Positions 37,862-47,683 of a DNA stretch of 64,000 bases are shown here, piece after piece. This stretch comes from Helicobacter pylori (lineage in GTDB: Bacteria > Campylobacterota > Campylobacteria > Campylobacterales > Helicobacteraceae): positions 1 through 64,000 of the forward strand of contig NZ_CP051534.1 in assembly GCF_016748675.1 (NCBI RefSeq), given 5' to 3'. The notes beneath the pieces are model-generated. The model made no database searches, was not told where the DNA came from, and saw only the letters and a list, made by a program, of their open reading frames with translations. The number at the start of each line of letters is the position of its first letter. The first letter of the stretch is position 1. The position numbers and the translations under genes were made by a program.

Positions 37862-38850
37862 TGCGTAAGGTTTTATATGCCCTCATGGGCTTTTTGTTGG
37901 CTTTTAGCGCTTTAAAAGCCGATGATTTTTTAGAAGAAGCGAACGAAACAGCCCCAGCGCATTTAAACCACCCCATGCAGGATTTAAACGCCATTCAAGG
38001 GAGCTTTTTTGACAAAAACCGCTCCAAAATGTCCAACACCTTGAACATTGATTATTTTCAAGGGCAAACCTATAAAATCCGCTTGCGTTATGCGATGGCG
38101 ACCTTATTGTTTTTTTCAAAACCCATTAGCGATTTTGTTTTAGGGGATAAGGTGGGCTTTGACGCGAAAATCTTAGAAAGTAACGATCGTATTTTGCTCA
38201 TCAAACCCCTACAAATTGGCGTGGATTCTAATATCAGCGTGATTGATAATGAGGGTAAGATTTTTTCTTTCTATGTGTTTTCTACCACTTTCACCAGCTC
38301 CAAACACCCTAATTTACAGGTTTTCATAGAAGACAAAAATTATTATTCCAACGCTTTTTTGAAGCCCCAAAAAGAAAATAAAGAAAAAGAAAATAAAGAA
38401 AATACCCTTGAAAACGCTCCCACAAACAACAAACCCTTAAAAGAAGAAAAAGAAGAAACTAAAACCCCAGAAGAAGAGGTGATAACTATTGGCGATAACA
38501 CCAACGCGATGAAAATTATTAAAAAAGACATTCAAAAAGGCTATAAGGCTTTAAAAAGCTCTCAAAGGAAATGGTATTGTTTATGGGCTTGTTCTAAAAA
38601 ATCCAAACTCTCCTTAATGCCTGAAGAAATCTTTAACGACAAACAATTCACTTATTTCAAATTTGACAAAAGATTAGCACTTTCTAAATTCCCCGTGATT
38701 TATAAGGTCGTTGATGGCTATGATAACCCGGTGAATACAAGGATTGTAGGCGATTACATTATCGCTGAAGACGTTTCGGCTAAATGGACTTTAAGGCTGG
38801 GTAAGGACTATTTGTGCATCCGTTTTGTCAAAAAGGGTAAAGATGAATAA
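37861..38850 (+). CDS. comB9: ComB9, VirB9-like core-complex protein
   Basis: A 329-residue protein with a signal peptide (MRKVLYALMGFLLAFSALKA). The N-terminal beta domain has QTYKIRLRYAMATLLFFSKP, then a Lys/Glu-rich linker (residues about 175-205, KENKEKENKENT-like, encoded by short A-rich repeats), and the C-terminal VirB9 domain. It forms the outer-membrane core with ComB7 and ComB10. The ATG at 37861 overlaps the comB8 TGA. A TTG one codon upstream is disfavoured. Confidence 0.9.
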   Translation: MRKVLYALMGFLLAFSALKADDFLEEANETAPAHLNHPMQDLNAIQGSFFDKNRSKMSNTLNIDYFQGQTYKIRLRYAMATLLFFSKPISDFVLGDKVGFDAKILESNDRILLIKPLQIGVDSNISVIDNEGKIFSFYVFSTTFTSSKHPNLQVFIEDKNYYSNAFLKPQKENKEKENKENTLENAPTNNKPLKEEKEETKTPEEEVITIGDNTNAMKIIKKDIQKGYKALKSSQRKWYCLWACSKKSKLSLMPEEIFNDKQFTYFKFDKRLALSKFPVIYKVVDGYDNPVNTRIVGDYIIAEDVSAKWTLRLGKDYLCIRFVKKGKDE

Positions 38851-39973
38851 GTGGCTTAAGGGGGCGTTGATTGTTGCAGGGGGTTTTATAACGATTACAA
38901 GTATTTCTTTAGTCTACCACCAAAAGCCAAAAGCCCCCTTAAATAACCAACAAAACCTTCTGAATGACGATGAGGTGAAATACCCCTTACAAGACTACAC
39001 CTTCACTCAAAACCCACAGCCAACTAACACAGAAAGCTCCAAAGACGCTACCATCAAAGCTTTACAAGAACAGCTCAAAGCCGCTTTAAAAGCCCTAAAC
39101 TCCAAAGAAATGAACCATTCCAAAGAAGAAACTTTTACTAACCCTCCCATGAATCCAAAAACAACCCCCCCTAAAAAAGACTTTTCTCTAAAGCAATTAG
39201 ACTTACTGGCCGCTCGCATCACCCCTTTCAAACAAAGCCCTAAAAATTACGAAGAAAACCTGATTTTCCCTGTGGATAACCCTAATGGCATTGATGGTTT
39301 CACTAACCTTAAAGAAAAAGACATCGCCACTAATGAAAACAAGCTTTTACGCACCATTACAGCCGATAAAATGATACCCGCTTTTTTGATCACGCCCATT
39401 TCTAGCCAGATCGCTGGTAAAGTCATCGCGCAAGTGGAGAGCGATATTTTTGCAAGCATGGGAAAAGCCGTTTTGATCCCTAAAGGCTCTAAAGTCATAG
39501 GCTATTACAGCAACAATAACAAAATGGGCGAATACCGCTTGGATATTGTATGGAGCCGCATCATCACTCCCCATGGGATCAATATCATGCTCACTAACGC
39601 TAAAGGGGCGGACATTAAAGGCTATAACGGCTTAGTGGGGGAATTGATTGAAAGGAATTTCCAACGCTATGGCGTGCCGTTACTGCTTTCTACGCTCACT
39701 AACGGCCTATTGATTGGGATCACTTCGGCTTTAAACAACAGAGGCAATAAAGAAGAGGTGACTAATTTCTTTGGGGATTACCTTTTATTGCAATTGATGA
39801 GGCAAAGCGGCATGGGGATCAATCAAGTCGTCAATCAAATTTTAAGAGACAAGAGCAAGATCGCTCCCATTGTGGTGATTAGAGAGGGGAGTAGGGTATT
39901 CATTTCGCCCAACACTGACATCTTCTTCCCTATACCCAGAGAAAATGAAGTCATCGCGGAGTTTTTGAAGTGA
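38843..39973 (+). CDS. comB10: ComB10, VirB10/TrbI-like core-complex protein
   Basis: A 376-residue TrbI/VirB10-type protein. It has a short cytoplasmic N terminus, one membrane helix (GALIVAGGFITITSISLVY), a Pro-rich periplasmic linker, and the conserved C-terminal domain with VLIPKGSKVIGYY, GEYRLDIVWSRIITPHGINI and GSRVFISPNTDIFFP. I choose the ATG at 38843, eight bases inside the comB9 end. The published reference annotation splits this gene in two; here it is one uninterrupted frame, so the competence core is intact. Confidence 0.92.
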   Translation: MNKWLKGALIVAGGFITITSISLVYHQKPKAPLNNQQNLLNDDEVKYPLQDYTFTQNPQPTNTESSKDATIKALQEQLKAALKALNSKEMNHSKEETFTNPPMNPKTTPPKKDFSLKQLDLLAARITPFKQSPKNYEENLIFPVDNPNGIDGFTNLKEKDIATNENKLLRTITADKMIPAFLITPISSQIAGKVIAQVESDIFASMGKAVLIPKGSKVIGYYSNNNKMGEYRLDIVWSRIITPHGINIMLTNAKGADIKGYNGLVGELIERNFQRYGVPLLLSTLTNGLLIGITSALNNRGNKEEVTNFFGDYLLLQLMRQSGMGINQVVNQILRDKSKIAPIVVIREGSRVFISPNTDIFFPIPRENEVIAEFLK

Positions 39974-39999
39974 CTTAAAAAATGCCCAATTAAAAACGC

Positions 40000-40005
40000 T
40001 ATAAT
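40000..40005 (+). promoter_or_regulatory. -10 box of manC-gmd-wcaG
   Basis: TATAAT lies 39 bases before the manC ATG, in the only gap between the comB6-comB10 run and the sugar-nucleotide operon. Confidence 0.75.
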
Positions 40006-40043
40006 AACCCTAAAAAACAAAAGAGAGCCTAGCAAGAAAGCCC

Positions 40044-41462
40044 ATGAAAATTAAAAATATCTTACTGAGTGGGGGGAGCGGCAAACGCCTATGGCCTTTA
40101 AGCCGTAGCCTATACCCTAAGCAATTTTTAAAGCTTTTTAACCATAAAAGCTTGTTTGAATTGAGTTTTAAAAGAAACGCTTCCTTAGTAGATGAAACGC
40201 TCATTGTGTGCAATGAAAAGCATTATTTTTTAGCCCTAGAAGAAATAAAAAACGAAATCCAAAACAAAAGCGTGGGTTTTTTATTAGAGAGCTTGAGTAA
40301 AAACACCGCTAACGCCATTGCTTTGAGCGCTTTAATGAGCGATAAAGAAGATTTACTCATCGTTACGCCAAGCGATCATTTGATTAAAGACCTTCAAGCG
40401 TATGAGAATGCCATGAAAAAAGCGATTGGTTTAGCCCAAAAAGGCTTTTTAGTCACTTTTGGGGTGAGCATTGAAAAGCCCAACACCGAGTTTGGGTATA
40501 TTGAAAGCCCTAACGCTCTAGATGTCAAGCGATTCATTGAAAAGCCAAGCTTAGAAAAAGCGATAGAGTTTCAAAAAAGCGGGGGTTTTTATTTCAATAG
40601 CGGCATGTTTGTTTTCCAAGCGGGCGTTTTTTTAGACGAACTAAAAAAGTATGCCCCTACTATTTTAAAGGGGTGTGAAAGAGCGTTTGAATCGTTAGAA
40701 AACACGCATTTTTTTGAACAAAAGATCGCTCGTTTGAGCGAAAAGAGCATGCAAGATTTAGAAGACGTGAGCGTGGATATAGCTTTAATGCAACAAAGCC
40801 ACAAAATCAAAATGGTAGGATTAAACGCCAAATGGAGCGATCTAGGGAATTTTAACGCTCTTTTTGAAGAGGTGGCTAACGAGCCTAAAGAAAATGTCAG
40901 CTTGAATCAAACGCCCATTTTTGCCAAAGAGAGCGAGAATAATTTAGTGTTTTCTCATAAAGTGAGCGCTCTTTTAGGCGTTGAGGATTTAGCCATCATT
41001 GACACTAAAGATGCTCTTTTAATCGCTCATAAAGACAAGGCTAACGATTTAAAAGCTTTAGTGAGCGAGATAGAAACAAACAACCAAGAATTGTTGCAAA
41101 CGCACACTAAAGTGTATCGCCCTTGGGGGAGTTATGAAGTCTTGCATGAGAGCGGGTGTTACAAGGTTAAGATTTTAGAAGTCAAACCAAACGCTAGGCT
41201 TTCTTTGCAAAAGCATTTCCACAGGAGCGAACACTGGGTGGTGATTAGCGGGATGGCGAGCGTGGAATTGGATCACCAATCGTTTGAATTGCAAGCTAAT
41301 GAGTCCACTTATATCCCTAAAAACACCCTACACCGCTTGGCTAATTACGGCAAAATCCCTTTAATCATCATAGAAGTTCAAGTGGGCGAGTATGTCGGTG
41401 AAGACGATATTGTGCGCATTGATGATGATTTTAACAGACAAAATCAAAAAAATTTAATATAA
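40044..41462 (+). CDS. manC: Mannose-1-phosphate guanylyltransferase/mannose-6-phosphate isomerase
   Basis: A 472-residue bifunctional enzyme. The N-terminal nucleotidyltransferase has ILLSGGSGKRLWPLSRSLYP with KQF at residues 5-30, LIVTPSDHLI, and FIEKPSLEKAIEF. The C-terminal cupin isomerase has YRPWGSYEVLHESGCYKVK, NARLSLQKHFHRSEHWVVI (metal His) and YIPKNTLHRLANYG. It makes GDP-mannose for the GDP-fucose pathway. The gene is intact; gmd starts ten bases after its stop. Confidence 0.95.
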   Translation: MKIKNILLSGGSGKRLWPLSRSLYPKQFLKLFNHKSLFELSFKRNASLVDETLIVCNEKHYFLALEEIKNEIQNKSVGFLLESLSKNTANAIALSALMSDKEDLLIVTPSDHLIKDLQAYENAMKKAIGLAQKGFLVTFGVSIEKPNTEFGYIESPNALDVKRFIEKPSLEKAIEFQKSGGFYFNSGMFVFQAGVFLDELKKYAPTILKGCERAFESLENTHFFEQKIARLSEKSMQDLEDVSVDIALMQQSHKIKMVGLNAKWSDLGNFNALFEEVANEPKENVSLNQTPIFAKESENNLVFSHKVSALLGVEDLAIIDTKDALLIAHKDKANDLKALVSEIETNNQELLQTHTKVYRPWGSYEVLHESGCYKVKILEVKPNARLSLQKHFHRSEHWVVISGMASVELDHQSFELQANESTYIPKNTLHRLANYGKIPLIIIEVQVGEYVGEDDIVRIDDDFNRQNQKNLI

Positions 41463-41471
41463 GGAAAAATA

Positions 41472-42617
41472 ATGAAAGAAAAAATCGCTTTGATCACTGG
41501 GGTTACCGGGCAAGACGGGAGCTATCTGGCTGAATACTTGCTGAATTTGGGCTATGAAGTGCATGGGTTAAAAAGGCGCTCTTCTAGCATCAACACTTCT
41601 AGGATCGATCATTTGTATGAAGATTTGCATAGCGAGCATAAAAGGCGTTTTTTCTTGCATTATGGGGATATGACCGATAGCTCTAACCTCATCCATTTAA
41701 TCGCTACCACTAAGCCTACAGAGATTTATAATTTAGCCGCTCAAAGCCATGTGAAAGTCTCTTTTGAAACCCCAGAATACACCGCTAACGCTGATGGTAT
41801 TGGCACGCTAAGGATTTTAGAAGCCATGCGGATTTTAGGATTAGAAAAGAAAACACGATTCTATCAAGCCAGCACGAGCGAATTGTATGGCGAAGTCTTA
41901 GAAACCCCACAAAATGAAAACACCCCCTTTAACCCACGAAGCCCCTATGCGGTCGCTAAAATGTATGCCTTTTACATCACCAAAAATTACAGAGAGGCCT
42001 ATAACTTGTTTGCGGTTAATGGCATCCTTTTTAACCATGAGAGCAGGGTAAGAGGCGAAACCTTTGTAACCCGTAAAATCACACGAGCCGCTAGCGCGAT
42101 AGCGTATAACTTAACGGATTGTTTGTATTTAGGGAATTTGGACGCTAAAAGAGACTGGGGGCATGCCAAAGATTACGTGAAAATGATGCATTTGATGCTC
42201 CAAGCACCTACCCCACAAGATTATGTGATCGCTACAGGAAAGACCACGAGCGTGCGCGATTTTGTGAAAATGAGCTTTGAATTTATCGGCATTGATCTAG
42301 AATTTCAAAATACAGGGATTAAAGAAATCGGTTTGATTAAAAGCATTGATGAAAAAAGAGCGAACGCTTTACAATTGAATTTAAGCCATTTAAAAACAGG
42401 CAAAATCGTGGTGCGCATAGACGAGTGCTATTTCAGGCCTACTGAAGTGGATTTGCTTTTAGGCGATCCCACTAAGGCTGAGAAAGAGCTAGGCTGGGTT
42501 AGGGAATACGATTTAAAAGAGTTGGTTAAGGACATGTTAGAATACGATTTAAAAGAATGCCAGAAAAACCTTTACTTGCAAGATGGGGGCTATACTTTAA
42601 GGAATTTTTATGAATGA
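41472..42617 (+). CDS. gmd: GDP-mannose 4,6-dehydratase
   Basis: A 381-residue short-chain dehydrogenase/reductase. The Rossmann motif is [17 protein letters not shown] at residue 8, followed by [19 protein letters not shown]. The catalytic Ser/Thr region is [13 protein letters not shown] and the catalytic dyad [10 protein letters not shown] is near residue 158. It converts GDP-mannose to the 4-keto-6-deoxy intermediate used by WcaG. It overlaps wcaG by eight bases. The frame is intact. Confidence 0.95.
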   Translation: MKEKIALITGVTGQDGSYLAEYLLNLGYEVHGLKRRSSSINTSRIDHLYEDLHSEHKRRFFLHYGDMTDSSNLIHLIATTKPTEIYNLAAQSHVKVSFETPEYTANADGIGTLRILEAMRILGLEKKTRFYQASTSELYGEVLETPQNENTPFNPRSPYAVAKMYAFYITKNYREAYNLFAVNGILFNHESRVRGETFVTRKITRAASAIAYNLTDCLYLGNLDAKRDWGHAKDYVKMMHLMLQAPTPQDYVIATGKTTSVRDFVKMSFEFIGIDLEFQNTGIKEIGLIKSIDEKRANALQLNLSHLKTGKIVVRIDECYFRPTEVDLLLGDPTKAEKELGWVREYDLKELVKDMLEYDLKECQKNLYLQDGGYTLRNFYE

Positions 42618-43541
42618 GATTATTTTAATCACCGGTGCTTATGGCATGGTGGGGCAGAACACGGCGTTGTATTTTAAAAAAAACAAGCCTGATGTTACCT
42701 TACTCACCCCTAAAAAGAGCGAATTGTATTTGTTGGATAAGGATAACATTCAAGCTTATTTGAAAGAATACAAACCTACAGGCATTATCCATTGCGCCGG
42801 GAGAGTGGGGGCATTGTGGCAAACATGAACGATCTTTCAACTTACATGGTTGAGAATTTACTCATGGGCTTGTACCTTTTTTCTAGTGCTTTAGATTCGG
42901 GCGTGAAAAAAGCCATTAATCTAGCGAGCTCTTGCGCTTATCCTAAATACGCCCCTAACCCTTTAAAAGAGAGCGATTTATTGAACGGCTCTTTAGAGCC
43001 AACGAACGAAGGCTACGCTTTAGCCAAACTCTCTGTGATGAAGTATTGCGAATACGTGAGCGCTGAAAAGGGCGTTTTTTATAAAACTCTAGTGCCTTGC
43101 AACCTTTATGGCGAGTTTGACAAGTTTGAAGAAAAGATAGCGCACATGATACCAGGGCTTATTGCTAGGATGCACACCGCTAAATTAAAAAATGAAAAAA
43201 ATTTTGCGATGTGGGGCGATGGCACGGCTAGGAGAGAATATTTAAACGCTAAAGATTTAGCCAGATTCATCGCTCTCGCTTATGAGAGTATCGCTCAAAT
43301 CCCTAGCGTGATGAATGTCGGCTCTGGAGTGGATTACAGCATTGAAGAGTATTACGAAAAAGTCGCTCAGGTTTTAGATTATAAGGGCGTGTTTGTGAAA
43401 GACTTATCCAAACCAGTGGGCATGCAACAAAAGCTTATGGATATTTCCAAACAAAAGGCTTTAAAATGGGAATTAGAAATCCCTTTAGAGCAGGGCATCA
43501 AAGAAGCTTATGAATATTATTTGAAGCTTTTAGAGGTTTGA
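42610..43541 (+). pseudogene. wcaG: GDP-L-fucose synthase, frameshifted
   Basis: This is a GDP-4-keto-6-deoxymannose epimerase/reductase (called wcaG, fcl or nolK). The N-terminal part has ITGAYGMVGQNTALYF and reads to IIHCAGRVGALWQT before a stop at 42828. The rest resumes one frame over as GGIVANMNDLSTYMVENLLM and continues through NEGYALAKLSVMKYCEYV (the catalytic Tyr/Lys) to the end at 43541. The break lies at the G5 run at 42807-42811: one more G would give the normal CAGRVGGIVANM. As sequenced the enzyme is split, and no intact copy is in this window. Slippage, mutation or a base-calling error are all possible. Confidence 0.88.
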
Positions 43542-43866
43542 AATAAAATCAAGGCTCTTATAGGGTTATAAAAACGCTTTGCTATTAAGCGTTGGACTAG
43601 CGATTTTACGATATTGTAATTATCAATTCGCTTCAAACAAACTTGAGCCATTAAAAGGGGTTTGTTCGCTTCGCTCTTAATCTCAAGCGCTTTCAAAAAG
43701 CAAGGCGTGTTAGCATTTTAATTTTTCATAAAGAGCTAGGGAAAGTAAGGGGCTTTTTTATTGGGCTAATCATCAATATCTTTACGCTAAAAATAAACTT
43801 TTACAAGAGATAGTTTTGAATAGCATGAGAATCTGTCTATTATTCTATGTGAGCGGGCAATTCTCT
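43542..43866. other. 325-bp intergenic region after wcaG
   Basis: AT-rich with several short stop-laden frames. I see no supported gene, terminator or repeat of note. Confidence 0.5.
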
Positions 43867-44286
43867 CTATTGAACTGAATGTCCTAGATTTCTATGCTGT
43901 CTGTTTTTAGAGATGATTATCAGTTGGTTTTTACTTTCCAAAAACCCAAGTCCCTTATCAGTCTTTATACTAACTTCTTTTATATGCTGACAACGAAATG
44001 GAAGTATATAAAATTGATAGCTATCGCCAAATCTTAGCGTTTTATTAATCTTGAAATAGGGAAATCCATCGTTATCACAATTCCCACGATTGATTTTTGC
44101 GCTCAATATAGTGATACTATCAACATTTGAAATGATATCTATCCAATAAAGACCGTGACCATACTTACTGAAAGTTACTTCTATGTCTATTGGTGGTTTT
44201 TCACTACCACTACACTCCACAAAAAACACAGCAAACCCAAAAATGACCGCTAATATCAAGCTCGCTTTTTTTGTAACACCCACCAT
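43867..44286 (-). CDS. Small exported protein, unknown function
   Basis: A 139-residue protein with an N-terminal signal-like helix (ASLILAVIFGFAVFFVEC). The Cys after FFVE is not a good lipobox, so lipidation is doubtful. The remaining 110 residues are beta-rich, with a pair of Cys residues (GNCDND, LPFRCQHI) that could form a disulfide. I find no recognisable family. The ATG is preceded by AAAGGGTTTT. It stands alone between wcaG and hypE and corresponds to the HP0046 position. Confidence 0.5.
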   Translation of the reverse strand: MVGVTKKASLILAVIFGFAVFFVECSGSEKPPIDIEVTFSKYGHGLYWIDIISNVDSITILSAKINRGNCDNDGFPYFKINKTLRFGDSYQFYILPFRCQHIKEVSIKTDKGLGFLESKNQLIIISKNRQHRNLGHSVQ

Positions 44287-44408
44287 AAAACCCTTTTGTT
44301 GTAAGTTTTCTCAAATAGATTGAGTATAGTAGACTTAGACTTAGCTTAGGTGATCTCTAAAAAATTTTTAGAGGGCAAAGGCGTAGGGTTTTAAAAAGCA
44401 CTTTAGCT

Positions 44409-45407
44409 TTAGCAAATCCTAGGCAATAATTCGCCCTCTGGCATCTCTAAAATCCTTTCAAAACCCCATGCGTTCTTTAAAACCACGCTAGGATAGGGGT
44501 TTTCAAACACTTTGCCAATCACGCAAGCGTTTTTCGCTTTCTCGTTACTTTTTAAAATTTCTAAGGCTTTTGGGGCGTCTTTTTGATTGAGCGCTAACAC
44601 AAACACCCCCTCATTAGCCAGCGCGTAGGGTTCTAGCCCTAAAATCTCGCAAATCCCTTTCGTTTCTTCTTTTAAGGGGATTTTTTCTTCTTCTATAACG
44701 ATTTTCACTCTAGAGCTGTTCGCCCATTCGTTCAGCACGCTCGCTAACCCGCCCCTAGTCGCATCTCTTAAAGCATCAATTTTGAGATCGCTTAAAAATA
44801 GGGGTTTCAATAAGGGATAGAGCAGTTGGCAATCGCTTTCTAGATTCGTTTTAAGCTTGATTTCATGACGCATCGCAAACAGGCTTGCCCCATGATTGGC
44901 GATCGTGTCGCTTAGGATAATGGCTTGCCCTTGTTGTAAATGGTGCGAAGAAATCCCTGGCTTGATGATTTTACCTATACAGGTTGTGTTGATAAAAAGC
45001 TTATCCACGCTCCCCTTTGGCACGACTTTAGTGTCTAGGGAAAGGAGTTTTAAGTTGGCTTTAAACAATTCTTTTTGTATGGATTGTAAGATTTGCTTTA
45101 AAAGAGGGATTTCTAAGCCTTCTTCTAAAATAAAACCCATATTCAAAAACAAAGGTTCGCCCCCTTGCACGCTCACGTCATTCGCACTCCCGCAAACGCA
45201 AAGCTTGCCTATATCGCCCCCATTAAAAATTAAGGGCGTGATGACAAAACTATCCGTGCTCACGCAATATTCCCCACTAGCTTTAAATTTAGGGGCGTCT
45301 TCATCAAACGCAATAATCCATTCTTTTAAATAGGGCATAAAGACCCGCTCAATCAAAGCGTTTGTTTCTTTCCCTCCGTTCCCGCATGCTAGAGTTACGC
45401 TATCCAT
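44409..45407 (-). CDS. hypE: Hydrogenase maturation factor HypE
   Basis: A 332-residue member of the PurM/selenophosphate-synthetase ATPase fold. The N terminus has LACGNGGKETNALIERV. The middle holds STDSFVITPLIFNGGDIGKL, ILSDTIANHGASLFA and DATRGGLASVLNEWA. It ends PEGELLPRIC, the C-terminal PRIC tail whose Cys is carbamoylated by HypF and dehydrated to thiocyanate for the NiFe hydrogenase CN ligand. It lies two bases after hypF and is the last of the aguA-hypF-hypE run. Confidence 0.95.
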   Translation of the reverse strand: MDSVTLACGNGGKETNALIERVFMPYLKEWIIAFDEDAPKFKASGEYCVSTDSFVITPLIFNGGDIGKLCVCGSANDVSVQGGEPLFLNMGFILEEGLEIPLLKQILQSIQKELFKANLKLLSLDTKVVPKGSVDKLFINTTCIGKIIKPGISSHHLQQGQAIILSDTIANHGASLFAMRHEIKLKTNLESDCQLLYPLLKPLFLSDLKIDALRDATRGGLASVLNEWANSSRVKIVIEEEKIPLKEETKGICEILGLEPYALANEGVFVLALNQKDAPKALEILKSNEKAKNACVIGKVFENPYPSVVLKNAWGFERILEMPEGELLPRIC

Positions 45408-45409
45408 TT

Positions 45410-47683
45410 TTATCCTTTTTTGATGATTGTAGGGTTGAAATACGCCATTAAGGCTTGACCGACAGGGATACTGCTGTCATTAGGGGGGAAATGCTTGTGG
45501 AAAAAATACTGCCTTTGAAGCTTTTTCAATCGTTTGGCTAATTGTTCGCACAACAATTGGTTGCAAAACACGCCCCCACTGCACACCACGACATGCTCTT
45601 TAAAAGGCGCAATCAAAGCGGTAATGATTTCTACTAGGCTGTTAAAAAACTTCTTAGCGATGCGCTCAGGCTCTAAAACGCCCAAATCCTTTTCAAACGC
45701 TTGATAAAATTCCTTCAAACACACCACGCTGTTTTTGATTTCAAAAGGGTAAAAGGCGATCTCATCGCTTTGTAAGGCCAGATTTTCTAAAACCTGTCCG
45801 CTCTCGGCTTCAAAACTGATCGTTCCCACCACGCCCAAACTAAACGCCACTATATCAAACAAACGCCCTATGGAGTTGGTGGCTATGCTTTGAATTTTTT
45901 TGTCATGCATTTGTTTAAAAATTTCTAATTCGTCTTCTTTGAAATGCTTTTGAACGCGTTTTAAAAGCTTGTTGAGTTGGTGTTTTAAAGCGATTTCTAA
46001 AACCAAGCGTTTAGGCTCTTTGATCGCTTTTTGCCCCCCTAAAAGCCAAAATTCTTCAAACCTGGCGGTTTCTTCAATGCGTTCCAAATCCCCCACAAAA
46101 CACTCCGCCCCATAAATCTTATTTTCATAAGCCCCACTCCCATCCCAGACAATGCCTATAAAAGGGTGATTTAAATGCGGATTTTGTAATAATGCGTCTA
46201 AGACGCTCGCTAAAAAGTGGGCATGGTGGTGCTGGACTTGCAACAAGGGCGTATTAAAATCAAAAGCCATTTGAGTGGTGGTGTAGTTTTGATGCTTATC
46301 GCAAGCTAAGAGCGTGGGCTTGAAATCATAGGTTTTTAAGAAAAAATTCAAAGTTTCTTTAAAGTGTTTTTCATTTTCTAAAACGCTCAAATCCCCACAA
46401 AAAGGCGAGAGTAAAAGAATGGAAGTTTCGCTATCCAATAAGCTAAAATGCCCTTTTTGCTCCGCTCCAAGCGCTAAAATCTTTTTGGGTGAATGGTTAG
46501 AGCGTTTGGGCAAAGCAAGGTAAAGGGGGGCAAACCCTCTAGCCAAACGCATGGGGCGAATGATATTATCCACACGCTGCACAATGCTATCATCAATCCT
46601 GTGGATGATGGCGCGATTGTGCGTGAGCTTAAAATCAAAAATAAAATGAAGCGAATCGATTTCTTTTTCATCGCTCGCTAAAGGGAGGGAGCTGAAATTC
46701 GCGCTCGTGAACACAATAGGGAAATCCAATAAATCTAATAATAAAGCATGCAAAGGGGTATAGGGCAAGATAACGCCATAAAAGGGGGAGTTTTTAGCGA
46801 TATTGGGGGCTAATCTTGTATTAGGTTTTTTACGCGCTAAAAGAATGGGGGCGCTTGCAGAATTCAAGCTTTCGCATTCTAACGCGTTCAAAAACGCATG
46901 CTGTTTGGCTGATTTTAAGTCTTTAAACATGAGCGCGAAAGGCTTTAGGGGGCGGTTTTTTAAAAGCCGTAATCTTTCTATGGTTTGAAAATTCCTCGCA
47001 TCGCACAAGAGAGCAAATCCTCCCAAACCTTTAAGAGCGATGATTTTACCTTTTTGAAGGTCTTTAGCGCATTCTAAAAGAGCGTCATCATTCTTGAATC
47101 GCTTGTAATTGAGCGCGATACCGCACTTTTTGCAGCTGATGCCTTGAATGTGGAAGCGCTTATTGGTAGGGTCTTGATAGACAGAAGCGCAAAATTTGCA
47201 GAGTTTGAAAGGTTTTAAGGCGGAGTTTTCTCTGTCATAAGGTAAGGCGTTTAAAAGGCTGTATCTCGCCCCGCACTTTGCGCAAGAATTGAAAGCGTAA
47301 TGAAAATAGGGGGAGTTTTTATCTCTAATCTCGCACAAGCAATCCTCGCACACGCCTAAATCTTTAGGGATTTGACTGAGCAAATTCAAGGGGTGGTTCT
47401 TGCTTTCTAAAATCCTAAAATCATTGAAATGAAGCGCCTTATCATAGGGGCTAATAATGATTTTTTCCACCAACGCTAAGGGGGGTAATTCTTTTTTTAG
47501 GGCATTTAAAAAAGACTCTGTTTTATGAGCGGGTAAGATGATCTCTAAAGCCGCTTGGGTGTTACGCACAAAACCTACAAGCCCTAATTTTTGAGCCAGG
47601 GTATAAACAAAAGGGCGCATGCCCACGCCTTGAACCACGCCAAAAAGCGTGATTTGATTCAATAAAGCTGCATCGTTACACAA
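45410..47683 (-). CDS. hypF: Carbamoyltransferase HypF
   Basis: A 757-residue, four-domain protein. The order is an N-terminal acylphosphatase domain (GVVQGVGMRPFVYTLAQKLG), paired zinc fingers (CEDCLCEI, CAKCGARYS, CKFCASVY, CKKCG at residues about 105-190), a YrdC-type domain and a C-terminal Kae1-like domain with HHHAHFLASVLDA and VCSGGVFCNQLLCE. It uses carbamoyl phosphate to modify the HypE tail in NiFe hydrogenase maturation. The start overlaps the aguA 3' end by 25 bases. Confidence 0.95.
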   Translation of the reverse strand: MCNDAALLNQITLFGVVQGVGMRPFVYTLAQKLGLVGFVRNTQAALEIILPAHKTESFLNALKKELPPLALVEKIIISPYDKALHFNDFRILESKNHPLNLLSQIPKDLGVCEDCLCEIRDKNSPYFHYAFNSCAKCGARYSLLNALPYDRENSALKPFKLCKFCASVYQDPTNKRFHIQGISCKKCGIALNYKRFKNDDALLECAKDLQKGKIIALKGLGGFALLCDARNFQTIERLRLLKNRPLKPFALMFKDLKSAKQHAFLNALECESLNSASAPILLARKKPNTRLAPNIAKNSPFYGVILPYTPLHALLLDLLDFPIVFTSANFSSLPLASDEKEIDSLHFIFDFKLTHNRAIIHRIDDSIVQRVDNIIRPMRLARGFAPLYLALPKRSNHSPKKILALGAEQKGHFSLLDSETSILLLSPFCGDLSVLENEKHFKETLNFFLKTYDFKPTLLACDKHQNYTTTQMAFDFNTPLLQVQHHHAHFLASVLDALLQNPHLNHPFIGIVWDGSGAYENKIYGAECFVGDLERIEETARFEEFWLLGGQKAIKEPKRLVLEIALKHQLNKLLKRVQKHFKEDELEIFKQMHDKKIQSIATNSIGRLFDIVAFSLGVVGTISFEAESGQVLENLALQSDEIAFYPFEIKNSVVCLKEFYQAFEKDLGVLEPERIAKKFFNSLVEIITALIAPFKEHVVVCSGGVFCNQLLCEQLAKRLKKLQRQYFFHKHFPPNDSSIPVGQALMAYFNPTIIKKG

